A DNA stretch of 64,000 bases from Salticus scenicus (Eukaryota; Arthropoda; Arachnida; Araneae; Salticidae): contig OZ005653.1 in assembly GCA_963930645.1 (NCBI GenBank), positions 116,876,259-116,940,258 of the forward strand, read 5' to 3'. Position 1 is the first letter of the stretch, and the number at the start of each line of letters is the position of its first letter. Below are positions 1 through 12,654 of the stretch, in pieces. The notes below the pieces were generated by a model. It made no database searches. It was not told the DNA's origin and saw only the letters and a list, made by a program, of their open reading frames with translations. Position numbers and translations under genes: made by a program.

Positions 1-229
1 AATTCATTATTTTTCCGCCTTCATTCAATTTCACTCAAAGAGATTTTTTTTACTGCATTTTCTCCACGTACATACTATCGCCATCTGTTGAGGTTTATTG
101 AAAGAAAGATATTTTAAAAGGAAAAATACAATTGCCTCTTCAACGGAATCAGATTTTAATGCGGTATTTGTATATATCTTCAGATATGTGTATGTATCTG
201 TGTGTGGACAGCGTAGCGAAAAGACGGTA

Positions 230-560
230 GCTCGGTGTTTCAACACGAAGGTGCCCCCCGATGGGTCCTTGTGCACCTAAAAGCCCGATTTCAGAATTTT
301 TTATTAGTTTTCTTTTAATCAATTAAAATGTGAAAATAATAACTTTATAATAGCTTTTAAATTAGCCATTTAAATTTTAGCTATAATTTAATTGTGCTAA
401 AAAAATTTACGAGTTCTCTTTTATTATTATTATTATTATTATTATTTTATTTTTATTTTTATTTTACATAAAAATAGATACATCTAATTAAACGTGAACA
501 TATATATATAATTAAATTATGCATCTCACAAAAATTGACGTCATTATCACTTTAAAAATT
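230..560. repeat. Internal fragment of hairpin-ended (HINE-like) element
   Basis: This stretch is recognisably similar to 51,950-52,215 (shared runs such as TTATTAGTTTTCTT, ATTGACGTCATTATCAC and ACGTGAACAT), which lies inside a hairpin-ended element. No terminus is visible here, so it is a partial copy running in from the left. A (TTA)n tract lies at about 421-446. The short reading frames over it have no recognisable protein content. Confidence 0.5.
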
Positions 561-1300
561 TTATACACATTGATAAAGGGTTAATATAGTTCATGATGCC
601 GAAGTATGTTGTTCTAAAGGGATTTTTCATTTCTTAAAACAAATTTTTTTTATATTTTTATTGCCAAGTTTTTGAAAAAAAAAAACTGTCCATGACGAAC
701 ATTTGACTGCATAGCGTTTCCTTACTACTCTAAATTCTAAAATATAAAATTTTTATGTGGTAAAATTTTAATTTTATCAGTTTCATTTATAAATCCCTAT
801 GGGCGATTTTTTTAATGATAGCGCTGAAGTACACTGAAAAATTTTCGCCAAGAACTTGAATTTAAAAATAGCCATTTTAAGCCAAGTAGCGCATCAAAAA
901 TATAAATAAATTATAAAATATTGCAGAAAAATGTATCGAAACAGAAATAATAGTCACATAAATTATCTATTTTTATCTAAGTAGATAAATTTATAGAAGA
1001 AAATACAGTCTTAGAAATAGAAAATTTATTTAAACAAAAGCTGTTTAAACCTATAAACCATTAAACATATGAATTGAATATGAAGCATTCTTATAAATTA
1101 ACGAAAAAGCACAACCAATAAAATGACTATCAAAATAGGTACTGTAAATATTTACCCTTTTTTCAGGAAAGTATACAGAAAATAAATAAATAGATAAATA
1201 AATAAATAAAAATACATTGCCAATATGGCGACAAAATTCAAAAGCCGCCAAGTGAGAGATAAAATGAAGCTGTGTATCAAGAGTTTTACTTATTTATTAA
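561..1300. other. AT-rich intergenic sequence
   Basis: No gene, RNA or repeat boundary was recognised. It holds A and T runs and a small (ATAA)n tract near 1,181-1,210. The two short frames here look like chance openings in AT-rich DNA. Confidence 0.4.
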
Positions 1301-2594
1301 TTTTTACTTCCTTATACAAAGTATAAGGAAGTATAGTAATCCCGATTTGCGAAATGGATTTTGTATTTCACATTGCTCGAAAACGAATGATCGCTGGATG
1401 TTGCCAATTTATACGTGTGACTGTCACGATGTCTAGTTGCACACCTGCAAGTGTCGTCTTAACACGAGCTCTCGTTTTAGGGATATAAGGGTTTTTACAC
1501 GATTTTTCGTGACGTCTGTATGTGTGTGTGTCTGTGTGTGTGTGGGTATGTCGCATAACTCAAAAACGGTTGGACGTAGAAAGTTGCGAATTGGTACATA
1601 GGTTTGTTATAACATCTAGTTGTGCACCTCCCTTTTTGGACTTTCTATGATTTTCCGTTTTGGAGATATTTAGGAAAATTAGGTTCATAATGACAAAAAT
1701 ACATAGGTTTTGGCCATAATGTATCAAAAAACGGTAATAACTCAGAAACGGTTTAGACAAATCTTGCAATTTAACTGACTTCCCGACAAGCTAGACATTT
1801 GAAACTTTCAGAAAGGCTCAGAACACGTTGACAATGCATTTTTCAAATATTTTTAGCCAACTGTTTCTGATACCTGTTGCCTTCAGCAGCGTTTATGCGA
1901 TTCAACAGAAAAATTATTTAACTAACTTCCCGACTAGCTAGACATTTGAAACTTTCAGACTAGATCAGAACACGGTGAAAATGCATTTTTTAATACTTTT
2001 AGCCAACTGTGTAGGGTTCCTGCTGCCTTCGGCAGCGTTACCAGTACAAATCTTGCAATCGATTTTTAACTAACTTCCCGACCAGCTAGACATTTAAAAC
2101 TTCCCCAAGGCACAACTATGACATGAGTCCCCCCCCCAAGGCACAACTTTGACATGAGTCCCCCCCAGGCATAACTTTGACATTAGTCCCCCAAGGCACA
2201 GCTTTGACACGAGTCCCCCCCAAGGTACAACTTTGACATGAGTCCCCAAAAGGCACAACTTTGACATGAGTCCCCCCCAAGGCACAACTTTGACATGAGT
2301 CCCCCCCAAGGTACAATTTTGGCATTAGTCCCCCCAAGGTACAACTTTGACATGAGTCCCCCCAAGGCACAACTTTGACATGAGTCCCCCCCCCCCCCCA
2401 ATTCACAACTTTGACATGAGTCCCCTCAAAGCACAATTTTATTTTATTTATTTATTTATTTATTTATTTTTTACGTATGCATGCATTTTTTAAAAATATT
2501 TTTAGCCAACTGTTTCGGGTCCAGTGACAATGTTTTTTAACATTATGTATATTTCTAAAAGTGTATAAGGAAGTCATGTGGTGCCCACATCAGA
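1301..2594 (-). mobile_element. Hairpin-ended non-autonomous element (Helentron/HINE-like), ACTTCCTTATAC subtype
   Basis: Read on the minus strand, the 5' end is a small hairpin at 2,576-2,590 (ATGTGG, TGC, CCACAT) preceded by TCTG, followed at once by ACTTCCTTATAC. The 3' end is a near-perfect hairpin at 1,306-1,332 made of the same 12-mer and its reverse complement around AAA, then GTAAAAAT. Inverted subterminal repeats, a 3' stem-loop, central tandem repeats (2,095-2,440) and no coding capacity match the general architecture known for Helentron-associated elements. The assignment is structural; no homology search was possible. An unrecognised TIR-free class with palindromic ends is the alternative. 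Confidence 0.6.
2095..2440. repeat. 28-30 bp minisatellite inside a hairpin-ended element
   Basis: About twelve head-to-tail units carry the core CACAACTTTGACATGAGTC followed by a C-run of variable length (up to 11). Units differ mostly in C-run length and in single substitutions (GTACAA/GCACAA). Because the period is not a multiple of three, all three minus-strand frames stay open through it, giving overlapping repetitive pseudo-ORFs of 71-106 codons that should not be read as genes. Confidence 0.9.
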
Positions 2595-3596
2595 TTTTTT
2601 TATACATCAGTCACTACGCTAATTTAACATACAAATAAAAGAGATGCTATGTGTGACTGCACTTGCACGCTATCGGACACAAATATTTGATTAATTTAAA
2701 TAAATATTTAAATAAATAAATAAAAATGTTAAGGAAAAATCTGGTGTGAAACAACCACACGACTTCCATTACCCGCTATTACATGTATTATATGCATTTT
2801 TGAGAGATAATGTGATCAGAAAACATAAAAGTGACCTAAAGAGAAAATCGTTAGAGCCGTTTTTGAGATACCAACTTTTACAAAAAATCAATTATTGACC
2901 GGAAAAAAAAAATTACATACAAAAGCATATTTAAAAGTGAGTTAAAATGGCGAGTTTGAAAAAAATTGGTACAACCGTTTTTAAAGGAGCGCCTTTGCGA
3001 GGCCTGAACTTGAGCTATTTATACAGGACGCCTATCAATTTTCCTGAACTAACCAACTACATCATTCGAAAGGACATCTAATAGAGTGTTTATATAGCAA
3101 GTTTGAAGAAAATCGTTAGAGCCGTTTTTGAGATACGGACTTACGGTCCCACTTCCGATTTCCGATGTCCCACTTCCGGTTAAACTCAATTATTGACAGG
3201 AAAACAATAATTACATACAAAAGCATATTTAAAAGTGAGTTAAAATGGCGAGTTTGAAAAAAATCCGTTCAACCGTTTTTAAAGGAACGCCTTTGCGAGG
3301 CCTAAAATTGAGCTATTTATACAGGCCGCCTATCAATTTTCCTGAACTAACCAACTATATCATTCGAAAGGACATCTAATACAGTGTTTATATAGCAAGT
3401 TTGAAGAAAATCGTTAGAGCCGTTTTTGAGATACGGACTTACATGTACCCACTTCCGGTTTCCGATGTCCCACTTCCGGTTTTTCAATTTTCACCAAAAT
3501 TTGGAAATTTCATCTGTACACCAGATGTATTTCAAGTCTAAAGTTTTGTAGATCTATCTTTATTAGTTTCTGAGCTATAATAGCCAGAAGATTCTC

Positions 3597-3628
<32 letters not shown>

Positions 3629-3754
3629 TACATACACACTGACCAATTGCCAAAAACCACTTTTTTGGACTCAGGGGACCTTAAAACGTGTAAATCAGGT
3701 GAAAACCCGATATCGAATTTTCAGACTGAATACAATACTTCCATTACCTACGGT

Positions 3755-6045
3755 GGGGCCGTGCCCTTAGCGACCGTGCCCTTAGCGTTAAACTATAAAC
3801 CCGTGCCCTTAGCGGAAATGTTATCCCCCCTCGGTGACGTGCTTTTAGCATACGTGCCTTTAGCGGAAATGTATAATAAATTTTAAAATAAGTTAATAAA
3901 TAGAAAAATGAACTGTTCAATTTTCTTCTACACTTTATCCACATTTAGCACTGACTTTATTTTGCTTCAGAAGTAAAACCTGCCGCAAAAATAGGTATGC
4001 GTACTGTAGAATATCCGTTATTTGAGGGAACGGTGTTATGTAACCATATTAAGTTTAATGAATCACAGTACGTACATTACTGCCATTTTATGATTTCATT
4101 TAAGTTTTTTTGAAATATAATTAAGCATTACACCTTTTAAAACTAAAACAAAACCGAATAATTAGGAGGTACACATTGGTTATCAACACTTTCCAACTGT
4201 ACGTACTCGTTGTATCGTATAACAATTCTATGTTCTTTGTCTATATTATCACACAATGGACAGACAAAAAGACAGACATATAGACTAATAGAATTCATAA
4301 TCACTCTGAAACATTGTTGGAAAGAGTTAAAAAGGCTTAACACAAACAGAAATGCTGCTCTTAATTTCCTATTTGCACCCCTTAATATTTCGAAACTTCT
4401 TGCTTTGCCCTGTAAATCTGGAGGTTAAGCATATTATAGTTTATACAAAACATTTTCTTAGAATATAAACAATAAATGCTAATTTCTTTATAATTTTTTG
4501 ATGAAGCTATTTAAATGTGATTTATAAAAATGTCTCCCCTAAAGCGCAATGCATTGGCATTTTTTGGATGTCCATCATGTACACAAACCAGTGGCATAGG
4601 TTCTATTAGAGCCATTTTAAGTAGGGAAATTCAATAAAGAATTTGAATAACACATATCATTAATAAAATAAAATAAAATAAAATAAGAAATAGTATGTTG
4701 TGGCCACCATTTTCCTATACAAATTCACTAAGTGCAAATAATTAATTTTCATCTTAGAGAAAACTAACACTAAATATCCAAAGAAAGACAGTTTTATTAG
4801 CTATACATGTCATCTTAAAAAATGCATTTTTATAATACTTATCTCACATATCAAGTTTCGTACAGTTATATGCTATAGAAGTTGAGATATAGCTTTCCTG
4901 TTATGGAGAAAATTTGCAGTATAGCAGTGCCACCTATTGGCCGATAAGCATACAAATTGAATCAGCATAATGACTGATAATGGCCTTCACATATATCACG
5001 TTTTGTTTGATGATACACAATAAAACCTGAGATATAGCCTCCTCTTAAACTGCAGAAATCACTGTATAGCAGCGCCATCTGTGGAGCAGTTGACACCAAA
5101 AGTTGACAGACACTCATTTAGGTTAAGGTGCATCAACATTTAAATTTATATTCAATTCTGTGCAGTAGTTCCTGAGATATAGCTTTCCCTTAAATTGCAG
5201 AAATCGCTGTATAGCAGCGCCACCTGTCGGTCCATAAGCATTCAAGCTGAATCAGCATAATGTCTCATAATGGCCTTTTCTTATATCAAATTTTGATTGA
5301 TTATACGCAATAGAACCTGAGATAGCTTTCCCTTAAATTGTGGAAACCGCTATATAGCAGCGCCACCTGTTGAGCGATTGGCACCAAAAGTTGGTAGGCA
5401 CTAATTTAGCTCAAGGTGCATCTACATGCAAATTTATATGTAATTCTGAGCAGTAGTTCCGGAGATACACTTGCCACAAAATTTTTGTCACACGCACACA
5501 GAGAGAGTCAGACAGACGGACAGACAGACATTTTCTAAAAGTAGTCAAATGGTGTTCTAGACCTCTCAAAACGTATAAGTCCGTCGAAAACCGGAAGTCG
5601 AAAATTTTTACGAATCCAATACTTTCTTCTATTGAATATAGAAGAAAATAAAAATAAAAAAAAATCATAAAATATTTACGGACGCTGGAGGCGGACAAAC
5701 GGACAGTAGAGTAGACAAATACTCTAATTCAAATCATATTCACGTTTTAAAAAATGGTAGAATAAACGCTTAATGTAAACGAAAATGCAATTCAACAAAT
5801 TTCCAATAATAACCCTCAGTGTCAACTGAATATTTTTGTTTGACTCTGTATATCTAATGCTAATCATACTACATTCTATAGAAAGCATTCTTTTGTGCAT
5901 TTGAATAGCATATTTCAATCTGCCACACGCACACCTTCTTATTTCCGCTAAGGGCACGGCTTCTTCTATTCCTATTTCTTTCCTTTCACCCCATTCCGCT
6001 AAAGGCACGTTCCGCCAAGGGCACGGTCGCTAAGGGCACGACACC
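3755..6045. mobile_element. 2.29-kb non-autonomous TIR transposon with 8-bp TSD
   Basis: The left end is GGGGCCGTGCCCTTAGCGAC and the right end, reversed, is GGTGTCGTGCCCTTAGCGAC. The flanking CCTACGGT (3,747-3,754 and 6,046-6,053) is an exact 8-bp target-site duplication. The motif GTGCCCTTAGCG recurs at both subterminal regions (at least four times left, four times right, with variants), the arrangement of transposase-binding repeats seen in hAT-like elements. No transposase frame survives. The superfamily is uncertain: the 8-bp TSD suits hAT, but the tips are not the typical CAGGG. The interior contains a further hairpin-ended element (4,691-5,660). Confidence 0.6.
4691..5660 (+). mobile_element. 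Hairpin-ended element (HINE-like), ACTTTCTTCTATA subtype, nested in the TIR transposon
   Basis: The 5' end TAGTATGTTGTGGCCACC is shared with the copy at 15,071. The 3' end is the hairpin ACTTTCTTCTATTGAATATAGAAGAAAA followed by ATAAAAAT (about 5,629-5,657). Inside are quasi-tandem ~145-bp units carrying GTATAGCAGCGCCACCTGT (near 4,920, 5,061, 5,208 and 5,352). Non-coding. It sits inside 3,755-6,045, which in turn sits inside 2,740-6,076, giving a three-level nest. Confidence 0.55.
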
Positions 6046-6076
6046 CCTACGGTAGTAGGGTAATGGAAGTAAAAAT

Positions 6077-7567
6077 ATATGTAATCACAAAAGCATTAAT
6101 TGTCTAAAATCCTTCTGAAAAGCGCCCATAGCATATTGTAATACCGGGCATATTGTCGTGAAATTGCTGTCATTTTATGGTCGACGGGATACATCAAATA
6201 AAATATAGGAAATACCGTGATCATAAATACTATATACTAGTTTGTTGTAGGGCGACTAAGGCGCCCGTTGAAAAATAATCGATTCATTTTATTTATTTCT
6301 CACTTTAAATAATTCATTTGCTAGCAAGCCCGTGCGAAATTTTGTCATTTTGTTTATCTCTTCGTTAACTTTAAAATTATTATTTTATAGACGTCATTTT
6401 TTTCATGTGCGTGAGCAAATTTATTTTTATTTCTTTATTTTATTTTATTTTATTATTTTTATTTATTTTTTTATTTTCTTTTACGGGAAAGCATATTCCA
6501 TTTTATGCTGAAAAAAATGGCAACAATAAAAATTTAAATGTAGTTTACACGGAGGTATTTTACAACGAAATAAATAAATTAGAGTGCTGATTCAATGTAT
6601 GAAGGATTAGTTTTCCGTGGTGCGATTTATGAAACAATTTCAGCGAGGAAGATTAAGCAAATACAGAGCAGCAATTGGTCAGACGTAATTACTGTAGGAG
6701 GAGCCAAAGCTGACAATTCAATGAATCGTTCTTTTCATGAATCTATCAACACAATGACAACATGGCTAATCTGTGGCTCCGTCTTCGTAGACTATCGCTA
6801 ACATTTACAAATACAAAATAAAACGTTAATTTGAGTACAGCGGTTTTATTGTATTTACTTAATAATTCTTATTTCTACAGCACAAAGTTGTTCAGATTTA
6901 CTGTATTAAATTTTTAAAATATTTAGTAATTATTGCACTGTAATTATCACATATATTAGTTGAAACGGTATTTTCCATTAAACATAAATACACCATATTT
7001 TAATCCTGTATTTTGGTTGGCTTACTTATTTATTTACATTTATTTAGTCAATTACATAAATAAAATGATTCATTAATATCCAGATTTAAAAAGATTGTCA
7101 TAAAAATACTTCCATGCTTTTTAATGATAACGTTAAAAAAGCCAGCCTTAGCCTCCTCTTTTTTTTAATGTGCATTAAAATATTTTATCTTGCCATGTGT
7201 TTGTATAACTAAAAGGTAAAAAAAATCTTATCTGGTATCTTGTGGAAAAATATGTACACTGAATTTCATGTTGAAAGTTCTATCTCAATTTCATTAGTAA
7301 ATATTTATTTTTCATAAAATTATGATGATTTTATTTTTATGAAACATAGTGTATTGCATGTTAATTGTGACTTTTTTGAAATTCCTGAAAAAATTAAAAA
7401 ATGTCCTAAAAGACCCTAATTATAAGTTGTCTTAAATTCCTAAAATTTTGTAGATGTTGTGCTACTTATTGTTATTTTAACAACCCAAATTCAGCAATGA
7501 AATTCCAAACCCATTTCGTAATGCTGCACTGTGTTTGCTAGAAAAAAAAAATAAAAAACTCAGTTAT

Positions 7568-7598
<31 letters not shown>

Positions 7599-8712
7599 CA
7601 CATGTTTAAGGATCAGGCTATTATTTTGACCCAAAACAACTGTTATGAGGTTTTTTTTTTTTTTTTTTTTTCAATTTATGGTGTTTGCTTACTAAGTTTA
7701 TTATTGTATTTTTGTGCCAGGTTTACGCATTTTTTTTTTTTTTTTACTAGCATACTTTGCCTATTTCACTGGTAACTATACTGAAAAGAATTTTCAAAAT
7801 TCCATATTATTATTCATAAATTCTAAAAAAAAAAAAAAATCAGTTAAACTTAAATTAACGTTTAGTAGTAATTTTCATGCTTAGAACACGAGGAGTCTCC
7901 ACTGCCTTTGCATAGCTGCCAACTCCCGAAATGTGATTTTTCTGCAAATTCACAGAAATCCACATTTATTTTTATTTTATTTACTTTTTATTATTTTATT
8001 TATTTATTTATTTATGTCTAATTTGCAAAATTCCGTGAATTTATTTCTTCAATCTTTAAAAAAGTCACGGATATCGTTCATTTTAAAAATAGAAACTCCA
8101 TAGAACGATCGGTGATCAAATGTTCTACGAACGCTCCCAATTTCCAGTCTTGTACCATCTACAACATAAATCTCAATATTCGTTTGAAACATACTTTATG
8201 AGATTCTAGAACCTGTAAAGAAATAGTATTATTAAATATTTCTTGCTCATTTAATGATTTCCTCCCCCCACCTTCAAATTTATCTCCAACTAACGATCGG
8301 CAATCAAATGTTCAGCAGAAGTCTTATTTCCCAATCTTTATGCATCTGTAACATAAATGATAATATTAATTTAAAAGTTGTTTTATTAAATTCTAGAAGT
8401 AGAATTGAAAGAGTTTAATATTTCTTACTCTGTAATTATTTTTCTATATTTTTCTTTATTATATTTCCCCCCTCCTTTTCCAATCTCTGGAAAGTGAGCA
8501 ACTCTAAAATCTATAAAGCAATAAAAGTGAATATTACTCACATATGTAATTATTTTTAGACTTTATTGCTGATCTTAATCAATCTATTTATTTTTCCACA
8601 ATTAAATTAAATATTTACATGTCATATCTATAGGATGTGTAAACATGTGGAAAAAATTAATAGGTTTTTCAGGTAAGAAACATTTCGCCAAATCAATGTA
8701 TGCATGTATATA
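6077..8712. other. AT-rich unique intergenic DNA
   Basis: No gene was recognised. Notable contents are long T-runs at 7,571-7,600, 7,651-7,671 and 7,730-7,745, and TTTA-rich tracts near 6,430-6,480 and 7,970-8,020. The small open frames are driven by these runs. The frame at 6,595-6,801 is less AT-biased but resembles nothing known to me. Confidence 0.4.
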
Positions 8713-9179
8713 CAGTAGAAGATCTTTATAATGCAATTCTCTATATAACGCAAAATTTCTTGGATATGAACAATACATTTTGCAGATAAGAAATACTTTC
8801 TAAAAAACTGTTACTTTGTTGAGAAGTAAGTGTGATACATTTGTTTTTCTTTATCTTCTTAATTCAGAGATTTTTAATGAAAAAATTGCTATCATTAATA
8901 TTTTTTTTTTTTTTAAGTGAGCAGTATAATGAATGATTTTGTACAGGCATATATGGACTATCTTTATAAAGTAAATTTTAGAATGAAAGTTATTATCCAC
9001 CTAATTTTTTGTTCCAAAAAATGTAACTTTAAAATGTCCTACTCTGTTTTAATATGTTTCAGACATATTTGGCCATGTTTACACGGTAAGTTTGACGATG
9101 TGTGAAATGTGATCTATATAATGCAAAATTCTATATAACGCAAAACCCTGTGTTTTTAGCTTTGCATTATAAAGATCTA
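8713..9179. mobile_element. pogo/Tigger-like MITE
   Basis: The left end CAGTAGAAGATCTTTATAAT follows a TA dinucleotide (8,711-8,712); the right end, reversed, reads TAGATCTTTATAATGCAAAG. A second inverted motif, TCTATATAACGCAAAA, occurs at both ends (8,740 and about 9,130). The start CAGTAGAA and the TATAACG motif recall pogo/Tigger terminal repeats. It is about 470 bp with no coding capacity. The right terminus is degraded, so its exact end and TSD are uncertain. Confidence 0.5.
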
Positions 9180-9997
9180 AATAAATAGTAACTATTCCGT
9201 GGTTCATACACTTAGGAGTAAAAAAAATTCAAGGAGCTATCAAGTACTTTTCAAGCACTTTCAACCAGGATTTTAGATTCGTCCACACTTTTGTTTTTGA
9301 GGGGGGGGGGGATGATTACCTACATAAAAAAACCTAGTATCAAATGTGTTTATTATTATTTTTAAACATAACTGGGGGGGGGGGGTCCTGCCTTCTCACT
9401 CCACTCACCAATCCTTGACTCACTTTGCTTTATTAACACCTGAAGGGTTCTTCCTACCTCGTTGCTGCTTTTCCATGCAATAAATAAAAATATAAATAGT
9501 GCATTTCATAAGACAAAAGCAGAAAAATATTATAGAAATCCCCATATCCAATGCTGGATAGAACAACATAACATTTAATAGCATTTAAAAAATAATAAGA
9601 CAAAATAAAATGTGTTAAAAATCAGTAACTTATTTTTTAAGAATAGAAGAAAATTTGTTATATCTAGACCACTTTGTGCTACAGATTTAGTATGATTCCC
9701 TGTGGCGACATTTAAATTTTTTTCACTATTTGACGATGACTTTTTTGATAATTGTTAAAAAAAAATCTAGTACATACTTTTTCTAATGCTTATAACTTTC
9801 ACTATTGATTTTTTTAGTTAATTTAGGGCAATATATAACACTCTATATGTATATTTCTAATATACAGTTAGGAAATAATTTCATTATTTTCATTTTAAGT
9901 TGCAAAAATGCCCCACGGCTTCAATTTTCAATTCTTTCCTGCTTATTTCTCAAAATAACAAAGGATACTCGAGGAACAGATTTCATATTTGTAGTCC

Positions 9998-10033
<36 letters not shown>

Positions 10034-10200
10034 ATATCTAACTCTGTAAAGTTAAAAAATTATCACTAGGATATTAAAAGATGCTTCATATGAGTTTGAA
10101 TTTGACTAAAATGTTTTTATCCCAAAATATATTATCCGGAGTATATCTGAGGTAATTTAAAATATGTTTTTAAATAACAAGATACAATAAACGACATATG
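9180..10200. other. AT-rich intergenic DNA with homopolymer runs
   Basis: No gene is recognised. G-runs at 9,301-9,311 and 9,374-9,385 stand out in AT-rich DNA. A 27-base A-run at about 10,003-10,030 gives a lysine-rich tail to a chance frame. Confidence 0.4.
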
Positions 10201-10202
10201 TA

Positions 10203-12192
10203 TAATAATAAATGGAAAGGTTTGTCTGTCTGTTCTTTTATACGTTCAGTCCCTACTGAACGCAGAAGTACAAGAATTGACATACTGATGCTCTGGAGCC
10301 TTTCCGAGGTCCTCCTGAAAACAGAATTTTAAATTTTTAATTAGTTGTGGAGATATTAATTAAAATGTCGACTCATGTCTAATCTCAATGAATGAGAATT
10401 CACCGCCATTGCATAAAAAAAGATATTTTAACGAAGTTAAAAGCAGAAAAAAAAAAAAAAGAATTTAGAAATATTTGTTCGATCGTTACGATTTCGGTAC
10501 CAAATGCAGGGTTGCCACAACAGAAATAGAACAAAAGTAGTTGCTAAAGTAGCCTAAATGCATTAAAATAGTTGCCTAAATAATTAATAGCCTTGTTAAT
10601 AGTAGCCTAGTGACCAAAACACTAGCTTAAATATCACATGCTAACAATCATTAAAGAATAAAAACCATACGCATTTCCTTACTATTTGTTTTGGAGAAAA
10701 CAACGGAAAACCGAGAATGCCTTTATTCTTTTATATTTTGCAGAGTTTAGAATTCTGATACTCTTTTCACATTTCATACTATTGATTTTATCAGTATTTA
10801 GCCCGGAATTACGCAAGTTTCGGAGAAAACCACGAAAAAGTCAGACATAAGTCGTTTTATAATGGTGTTTATATCATTTTTGTATCTCAGCTTCTAATTA
10901 GCATAATTTCAAAAGTAATATGTCATTTTGGAACTTATTTGAGTTGAATTTCAAGAGTAGACGCCACAAATTTCTGTCACCTTCCGTTAACCGACTACTG
11001 TAAGTAATGGAATTCGAGATTTCACGTTATTTCCAGTTTTAAGGTGTCCTGATCAGGTTTTGTTTTTTGTATCTCAGCTACTAATTAAAATAATTTTATA
11101 AGTAATACATTATTTGAAAGCTTTGCTGATTTGGAATTGAACAGTAGATCCTACAGACTTTTCTACCACCAGATGGCACTGTAATATATTAAAATTTCAA
11201 TATTTCGAATTCTGAATATGATTAAATTATTTTTAATACATCATTCGAAAGATATTTTAAAGAGCTTTTATATTATCGAAAGTGGAATTCGAGATTTCAC
11301 CAGATTTACACGTTTTAAGGTGACCTGATTAGGTTTTCTTTTGTTTCTCAGCTACTAATTAAAATAATTTCATAAGTAATACATCATTTTAAAGCTTTGT
11401 TGAATAAAATTGAACAGTAGATTACAGAAATTTCTACTGCCAGATGGCGCTGCAATATTTTAAAATTTCAATATTTTGAATTCTAAATATTAATTTTTTT
11501 AATACTTCATTCGAAAGTTATTTTAAAGTACTTTTATATTATCGAATAACCTACATTAAATTTATCCAATAGAGGGCACTAATCGCAATTATTCGAGATT
11601 TCACCTGATTTATATGTTTTAAGATATCCTCAAGGGGGTCAAAAAATTAGAAATTGAGTTAGACCGTTCGAAATTGGTACATATAGGTTTTGAGTGCCTA
11701 CGAGTCAAATGAGGATATTTTCGAAAGTGTAAAATTAAGGAGGGACAAAAAGGGTGGTGAAGGAATACACGCGTGCAGCGAGCATATATATGAATTCGTG
11801 AGCACTGCTCACACAGGGGTCTATTCTGACGAAAGCAGAGGGGACCTGGTGTGACTTTTTACCCAATTAGAAATGATTTTTTTTTTTTTTTAATTCTTTT
11901 TCTTAAGAATAAAAGTTTATGAGTAATAACATGCAATTTTGAGAAATCATAAGGGTGGTGAAGGAATACGTGCGCGCAGCGCTCATATATATGCATTCAT
12001 GCGTGTGCATCGCACACGGGTCTACGCTGCCAAAGGCAGTGGGAACCCGGTGCAACATTTTTCCCAATCAGAGTTTTTTTTTTTTTTTCTCTTTTTGTTG
12101 CACATGATAAAAATTAATGCAATTTTGAGAATTCATTAATTATAATGATTCTTTTAAAAATAGTGACCAGCGAAGCAGGCGTAGCCTGCTAG
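10203..12192 (+). mobile_element. Non-autonomous Helitron
   Basis: The 3' end is canonical: hairpin GCAGGC-GTA-GCCTGC at 12,175-12,189 running into CTAG (12,189-12,192) with T as the next base, the known CTRR^T Helitron terminus. The 5' limit is approximate, near AATAATAAATGGAAAGG; no clean TC start was fixed. The interior contains about 2.3 tandem ~277-bp units starting at GAATTCGAGATTTCAC (11,009 and 11,285) and a duplicated ~199-bp 3' portion (about 11,755 and 11,950). A partial inverse copy lies at 14,088-14,770. No Rep/helicase frame is present. Confidence 0.6.
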
Positions 12193-12238
12193 TCTTTAAA
12201 TAAAAAGATACAATAAAAAAAAAAAACATAGAAAATAA

Positions 12239-12618
12239 TCTGGTGTGTCACTCACACGACTTTCTCTTACCCTGAAATTTAATACTATAAATACAGGTTG
12301 GAGATTAAGAGGTAAGATAACGAGTACTGTTATGTAAACCTATGTTAAACAATTCATATTAGGCTTCTGAAGAGTTTTATATGATAATTAGTTCTGTGTG
12401 AGGGGGGGGCTACCGCCCCCCTCAACCCTCCGTTTCATTAATGCACCTACATTTATATAGAATTTAATTCGGTTATTAAAAAAATATTTCTCTTTTAAAA
12501 AAATTATTTATTAAAATTATTATTTAAAAAAATTATCTTTTATGATAAAGCAGACGATTTCCATATTAGAGAAGTAGTTTAACACCAAATATCCAAAAAA
12601 AAGTCCATTTTATTCTCA

Positions 12619-12654
<36 letters not shown>

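Larger units (their letters stand above)
2740..6076 (+). mobile_element. Hairpin-ended element (HINE-like), ACTTCCATTACC subtype, split by a nested transposon
   Basis: The 5' end is TCTGGTGTG, a short spacer, CCACACG, then ACTTCCATTACCC. The 3' hairpin uses the same sequence: ACTTCCATTACC at 3,739-3,748 onward, and GGGTAATGGAAGT plus AAAAAT at 6,058-6,076. The hairpin is interrupted by a separate element at 3,755-6,045; removing it restores a perfect stem with loop TACGGTAGTA. Internally a ~298-bp unit is tandemly repeated twice (2,898-3,193 and 3,194-3,480), containing the phrase GTTTGAAGAAAATCGTTAGA. Non-coding. A microsatellite of CATA/CACA lies at 3,599-3,640. Confidence 0.6.

Noticed and set aside
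2094..2436. Three repetitive minus-strand frames of 71-106 codons
   Set aside because: They are three frames of one minisatellite with a period not divisible by three.
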